DNA of 64,000 nucleotides from assembly GCA_022559845.1 (NCBI GenBank), contig CM040124.1, positions 70,207,491 through 70,271,490 on the forward strand. The letters are read 5' to 3'. A model generated the notes under the pieces. That model was given only the letters and a program-made list of their open reading frames with translations. It made no database searches and was not told where the DNA came from. Position numbers and translations under genes: made by a program. This document shows, piece by piece, positions 59,262-64,000 of the stretch. The stretch's first letter is position 1. Each line of letters begins with the position of its first letter. Source of the stretch: Amorphophallus konjac (taxonomy: Eukaryota; Streptophyta; Magnoliopsida; Alismatales; Araceae).

Positions 59262-59970
59262 ATGGAGGGCCCTTCAGAAGATGACGCCGCAGACGATGGG
59301 GAGCGGCCGGTTCCAGCTGTTCTGGAGTATCAGTCGGGTCCCACGGTCACCGTGCGTGCATGAGACGGGTCCGACGGTCGCCGCGCGGATTTGGAGAGGG
59401 CTTCGACGTGCGGGGGCACGCTGTTTGCCTCCTCTTGGCTCCGGCGAGGCTTCCGGGCGGACGCCGAGATGGAGGGCGGATGGGGGAGTTAGGGATGCCG
59501 GCCGCCATTCCCCTCCGTGGGAGGGGAGGAGGCGGCGCAAGCTCCCTCCTCACCCCTGTCCGCAGCCTCTTTCTCTCTCTTTTGTTCTTCATTTCTTTCA
59601 CTCTTCGGGGGCTGCTTGCTTTCTGTTCGCCTCCGAGGGGTTGGTGGATTGGCAGAGGGGAGACCTTCACGGCGCTCCTTTTTCCAGGTTGTTGCCAACT
59701 TGGAAGGTAGCCTTCCTCACGTGAAAGGTGGCCTTCTCCTTGTCGTCCCTCTGTCACCCTTGTCACGGTCCACCCGAGCCAACTGGGTCGACCATCTCTT
59801 GTCCGAGCCAGTTTCTACGCGAGGCAGAGTCAGTGGCTGGATGCGAGGAGGTCAAGACTGGGTCGGCCGGGCGATGGCCGTTTGCCGTGGTGCTAGAGGG
59901 ATTTTTGCTTTTCACTATGTAATGTATTGGCAGTTACCTTTCCGATGTGCCAACAATTATCTTGAATAAA
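59262..59970 (+). pseudogene. Possible remnant of a second plus-strand cargo gene in element E
   Basis: An ATG at 59262 opens a 33-codon acidic frame (MEGPSEDDAADDGERPV) that stops with TGA at 59361-59363. Translation continues in phase for about 40 more codons before the next stop. The MEG-x-S start and the TATA spacing recall the PMD gene of block C. An AATAAA at about 59964-59969 could end the transcript, 45 bp from the convergent pol stop at 60014. I see no PMD domain, so the call rests on promoter-like context only. Confidence 0.3.
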
Positions 59971-60013
59971 TGTAAAAAGGGGGTTTATTTTACCCGATTT
60001 GTTGATACAGTTT

Positions 60014-61663
60014 TCAGAAATAAAATCTGCGTAGTGTGGTTGCGTTCCATGTCCGGGGAATGGGTTCCCCTTCCATTGTGGCTAACCTGTACGCACCTTT
60101 CCCGAGCGTCTCGATCACTCGGTAGGGGCCTTCCCAGTTGGGGGATAGCTTGCCCGCCGCCTCCAGTGGTCGAGATGCTTCGGTCTTCCTGAGGACGAAG
60201 TCCCCTGGTCGGAATTGTCTGCCTCGGACCTTGGTGTTGTAGTACCGAGTGAGGCGGCGCTGGTATTCCGTAGCTCGGACGTTCGTGATCTCTCGGAGTT
60301 CGTCCGCCAGGTCGAGGTTCTCGAGTAACTTCTGCTCGTTTGCCTCGGGTGAAAAGCTGATCACTCGGAGAGACGAATTGGCGATCTCTAACGGAACGAC
60401 GGCTTCGGTGCCATATACCAGCTGAAAAGGGGTCTCACCGGTTGCCATCCTGGGGGTCGTTCAGTGCGACCATAGTACGCTAGGCAGCTCCTCGAGCCAG
60501 CTACCCTTAGCCTTGCCGAGTCTGGTTTTTATGCCCTTCAAGATGGTCTTGTTGGCATTTTCAACCAGCCCGTTGGCCTGAGGGTGGGCGACCGAAGTGA
60601 AGTGGTTGCGGATATTTAGGTCGGCGCATCTGTCTCGGAAGTACCGAGAGTCGAATTGCCGCCCGTTATCGCTCACTATCACTCGGGGGATGCCAAAGCG
60701 ACAGATGATCGATTTCCATACGAAACCCCAGACGACTGTCTCGGTGATCCTTGCTGTTGCTTCAGCCTCGATCCACTTGGTGAAGTAGTCGATGGCGACG
60801 ATGGTGAACTTCTGGGATTGAGCCGTTGGGAATGGCCCAAGGATGTCGATCCCCCACCGAGCGAAAGGGTAGGGCTCGGTAAGGGTGATAAGTTCCGTGG
60901 CCGGCTGATGGACCAAATGGTCGAACCGCTGGCAACGGTCACAATGTTGTGTGTAAGCCATGCAGTCACGCTGTAGGGTCGGCCACCAGTACCCCTGCGT
61001 TAGCAGGATTCTGGCGAGCGACCGACCTCCTGAATGTGCTCCGCACAGGCCTTGATGAATCTCTTCAACAGCTTGGCTTGCTTCGTCGGGACCGAGACAC
61101 TTCAGAAGGGGCCCGGAGAACGATCTTCGATAGAGAGCGTTGTCGAGGATGACGAAGCGCCGAGCTTGGTACTTCATTCGGCGGGCTTCCCGAGGGTCGG
61201 AGGGCTCCCGGGAGTCCCGTAGCCAGGACAAGTAGGGGGAGCGCCAGTCGCCGGGAGTGGCCGAGTCAATGGCGAGGAGCTCCGAGTCTATGCTCGGGCG
61301 CTCTAGCTCTTCTAGGAGGACCAATCGTGTACCTTCCGGCTCTAGGGAGGAGGCCAGTCGGGAGAGGGCGTCCGCCCGAGAGTTTTGCTCCCGAGCTATT
61401 TGGACTACCTCGAACTCCTCGAACTGCTGGGCCAGACTCCAGACCAACTGTAGGTATTTGATCATAGGTACCTCCCGAGCTTCGTACTCGCCATTGACCT
61501 GGCTTGCAACTAGCTGGGAGTCGGTGTGGATCCTGACTCGGTCGGCCCCCAACCGTCGGGCCATGCGGGCTCCCGAGATAAGGGTCTCGTACTCGGAAGC
61601 ATTATTGGACGCCAGAAAGTTAAACTTTAGGGCGTATTGCAACTCTATTCCTTCGGGGGTGAT
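60014..61663 (-). pseudogene. RNase H and integrase of element E
   Basis: Tat-lineage pol fragment. RNase H motifs: NNASEYETLISGARMA, IHTDSQLVASQV, REQNSRADALSRLA. The integrase zinc module has HQGLCGAHSG and CDRCQRFDH. The core has WGIDILGPFPTAQ (Asp), VIVSDNGRQFDS (Asp) and NGLVENANKTIL (Glu). The C-terminal domain has GDFVLRKTE and NWEGPYRVIETLGKGAYRL and ends at 60014. It is broken only by TGA 60461-60463 (family usually Arg). The first RNase H strand with its catalytic Asp and everything upstream are missing: the open frame extends to 61843 but the 60 codons above 61663 show no pol homology. Confidence 0.88.
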
Positions 61664-62006
61664 GGGGACATCACCCAGAGTTCCCTCTGGCTCGACACCT
61701 CTCTCCCTTCTGGAGACAGATAGGCTGCGACTGCATGACTTGATGGGTCCTCGGCGACACGGGAGTTTGTTACTATGGACATCTTGATGTATTTTCTCCT
61801 TTTCTTGAGACATTTTGATGTACTTATCTTTATTTTGAGTCATGGTCCTAGGTCATCACGTTATTTATCTAAGTCTGCTAGGCTGAGAGGTCATTTGGGC
61901 CCAATTAAGTGGGCCTGGCCCATGGGCGACCTCTTCCTTCCCCAACCCCCTTGCTTATTTGCTTTTAGCAGTTTACCCAAGGACTTTTTGTAAATGTTGG
62001 GATCCC

Positions 62007-62014
62007 TATATATA
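62007..62014 (+). promoter_or_regulatory. TATA box in region F
   Basis: TATATATA-type box within CCCTATATATAGG, about 65 bp before the pyrimidine-rich tract. Confidence 0.5.
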
Positions 62015-62079
62015 GGACCCCAACTCCACTTGAGTTAGCTAATGAATATTTGAAAATTCAGCATAATTGCACCCTCCCT

Positions 62080-62645
62080 CTCTCTCTAGCTCCTTCTTTC
62101 TCTCTCTCCTTCTCCAAGGTTCGAACCCCCCTCTCTCTCTTCCCCCCTTCTCTCTCTATCCCTTGGGCGAACCAGCCCTTTCACCTCCCCCTTCCCCTGC
62201 CACCTCAGCTGCCACCTCACCCTCCAACCCTTCACCTCCCCTAGGCCACTTAACTCTCATCAATTCCCTCCACTTCCCAAGCAACCCTTCCCATTCCCCA
62301 TACACCTTCTCCACCTCCAACACACCCCTCCCTCTTCCCCAAGCAACCTTCCCACTCCCCCACACCCCATTCATATCCCTAGGGCGGATTAACCCCCCCC
62401 ATACCCTGCTGGTTGCGCACCCACCACCATAGCCCACCCCCATTCCCTTGGCCGACCCCCACCACCCCTTGGATAGCTTCGGCCCCCACTCCCCTCCACC
62501 CTCCAACACCCCATTCCACCTACTCTGCCCCTCTCCTCACCCCCACCACCCCTTTCCCCCATCTGCAAACACTCCCATTTCCCTCCATTACCAAAACTTC
62601 AACCCCCCCTTAACCTAATCCCACCTCCATCCCCTTCCCTAGATC
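62080..62645 (+). repeat. Pyrimidine-rich low-complexity tract in region F
   Basis: Almost only C and T with few A, including CTCTCTCT and CCCACC runs. Open frames in it are compositional artefacts. Confidence 0.75.
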
Positions 62646-64000
62646 ACATCTGCAGGTGACAGAAAAAGGTCCATCTTGCAGAAGCTCCCCCGTGATCATA
62701 CGGCAACATCAGAGGGCGTATCTTACCATTCTGGAAAGGTCGCCCAGCCCACTACGCAGGCGAGGAAGAATCGTCCCAATCCGAGCTCAGGACTGCCCAG
62801 GGGAGCCATTCTCCTCCGACTGCTCCAGGATCCATCTGCAGAGCACCTGAGTCCGACCAGAAGCAGAACCACGATCTACAGCGAAGGATCCAGACTGAAG
62901 TTCCTTCTTCAAAGATCTTCCTCCCCCTGTTCCCGACCAGAAGCAAGAAGCAGAAGTACATTTGGCATCCGTGAGCTCCAGTTCTGATTTTTCTCCTGCA
63001 GTCACGCGGGACTGCCCTCACCAGTCTTCTGCGACCAACAGTCACTCTTCGGCGTCCCCCAGGACATCCCGACCTCTGGCAGCCTCCCCGCCAGTTTTTC
63101 TGCAACGAGGGCCCGACCACGGTCTCAGAACTTCTAACGGTTCGAGATTCGGAGCTCGGGAGCCCAAGGTACAACCTCTGCATCCTACTGCCTCAGATCT
63201 GAAGTCACCAGCGCCAGATTCCTTCATCCTGTTCGAGCTTCCACCACGACCAGCGATGGCGTCAGAAGAATTTGATAAAAATCAGAGTTGTCCCAGCCCC
63301 TATTACGAAGAAATCCCCTCTGGTTTCGTCGCCGGCAGAATTCCTGAGGACGAGCTACGACTGCAACAGCGGCATCCTGTCCCTTCTCACAGCAAGTGAG
63401 CAGATCCACGTCGGCTTCCGTTCCGTCATCCTCGGCGAGTTTTCCCCTCCCGCCTGGCCGGCTTAGCGCCCCTCCCTGCGTGGAGGTAGTGTTTGATGTA
63501 AGTTTGATTCTCCCCACCCCTAATCCAACCCTCCTGCGTGAGGAGTAGTTCATGTACTAAACAGCTCAAGCGACATCGACGCAGTGTGCGGGATCCACAC
63601 TTCCCCGCTCGCCCACGTCTCCGAACGGGGTTGGTTTCTTCAAACCAGACAGGTGAACTCTAAACTTTGCTCCATTATTCTTAGTACTTGTTTGTTTAAT
63701 ATCCGTAGATATAGCTCCGTTGTGCATGCGAGCGAGTGCCCGATCCCGGCTCCACCTTCATAGTGTGGTCACCGTGGTGAAAGTAAGCGAGCGGGACCTA
63801 GTGCCCCAATTGGCACCGGCCAGCCCCATAAGCGTGGGCTACGTACCCTCGGGAGGGCAACCCTAGCCCTGCTGGCACTCTACCAGCAAGGGTCTTGATC
63901 CATCACCTCTCCCTAGCATCCTTTAGTCACCCCGGGCTCTCGTGTGTGCGACGGCGTTTTGGCCCCGATTTATCAACTTACTTGTTATGTGATTGTGAAT

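Larger units (their letters stand above)
55139..61663 (-). mobile_element. Second Tat-lineage element (element E), truncated, with antisense gene
   Basis: The minus strand encodes RNase H and integrase (61663-60014). Below this lie a plus-strand spliced gene and a presumed 3' LTR starting at 55139. The left edge interrupts the D LTR cleanly (LTR end TGAAGAGG on plus, CCTCTTCA on minus). The 5-bp duplication would be CCCTT (55134-55138), but the other edge is not in the window. RT, protease, gag and the 5' LTR are missing because recognisable pol homology stops near 61663, where region F starts. Confidence 0.75.
61664..64000 (+). mobile_element. Region F: probable LTR/5' region of another plus-strand element
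   Basis: No gene is supported. A plant-type core promoter (CCTATATATAGGACCCC, TATA at 62007-62014) is followed by a C/T-rich leader (62080-62640, CTCTCT then CCCCACC) and a more balanced segment up to 64000. The layout, TATA box then long pyrimidine-rich transcribed region, resembles the U3-R-U5 of an LTR. A 145-codon frame at 62962-63399 (Ser/Pro-rich, no known domain) is probably chance. The left boundary is somewhere between 61663 and about 61770 (a TG at 61768 is one option). No primer site or gag is reached before the window ends. Confidence 0.4.

Noticed and set aside
62044..63399. Pro/Ser-rich plus-strand frames in region F, including 62962-63399
   Set aside because: C/T-rich composition keeps several frames open at once. 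There is no domain, no start context and no second copy to support coding.

Overview
The window is repeat-rich DNA from a large plant (most likely angiosperm) nuclear genome. Every recognisable gene belongs to an LTR retrotransposon or to cargo carried by one, and I see no single-copy host gene, rRNA, tRNA gene or CRISPR array. The evidence is the set of Ty3/gypsy (Tekay/Del and Tat lineages) and Ty1/copia (SIRE/Maximus-like) gag-pol domains, the tRNA-type primer sites, GT..AG introns, plant mobile domain (PMD) proteins and nested insertions. The species cannot be named from sequence alone.

Layout. (A) 1-2148 plus 14375-19998, minus strand: a Tekay/Del-like gypsy element with its 3.3-kb 5' LTR (16655-19998), gag, protease, RT, RNase H and integrase; its 3' end lies beyond base 1. 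(B) 2149-14374, minus strand: a complete 12.2-kb SIRE-like copia element inserted into the RT gene of A with a 5-bp duplication CAAAC. It has two 2.5-kb LTRs, each holding about 44 scattered copies of a TGTATAGACTT-like motif. (C) about 19999-31083: a composite block with no recognisable gag-pol. It holds a plus-strand, intron-containing, decayed PMD/coiled-coil gene (20766-23376) and, converging on it, a minus-strand unrecognised reading frame of about 1,130 codons (28979-25593) preceded by a Tat-like primer site. 31084-33100 is GA-rich low-complexity DNA. (D) 33101-55138, plus strand: a giant Tat/Ogre-like gypsy element of about 22 kb with a 2.4-kb 5' LTR, a long N-terminal gag extension, gag-pro-pol missing the RT core, a 3.5-kb repeat field, and a minus-strand five-exon gene coding about 1,657 aa with a PMD-like domain and a coiled coil. 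Its 3' LTR is cut at 55138 by (E) 55139-about 61663, minus strand: a second Tat-lineage element with RNase H and integrase and a plus-strand, two-exon, uninterrupted gene (PF04195-type 'putative gypsy type transposon' domain plus coiled coil). (F) about 61664-64000: probable LTR or 5' region of another plus-strand element, running off the window.

How it fits together. In C, D and E an element-sense coding region faces a convergent, spliced gene that is not part of the replication machinery and that ends in a coiled coil. All gag-pol frames are dead, almost entirely through in-frame nonsense codons rather than frameshifts. In D the antisense gene is clearly less decayed (one stop in 1,658 codons) than the gag-pol it travels with (12 stops plus an RT deletion in about 2,860 codons). 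This suggests the element was already moving without its own polymerase.
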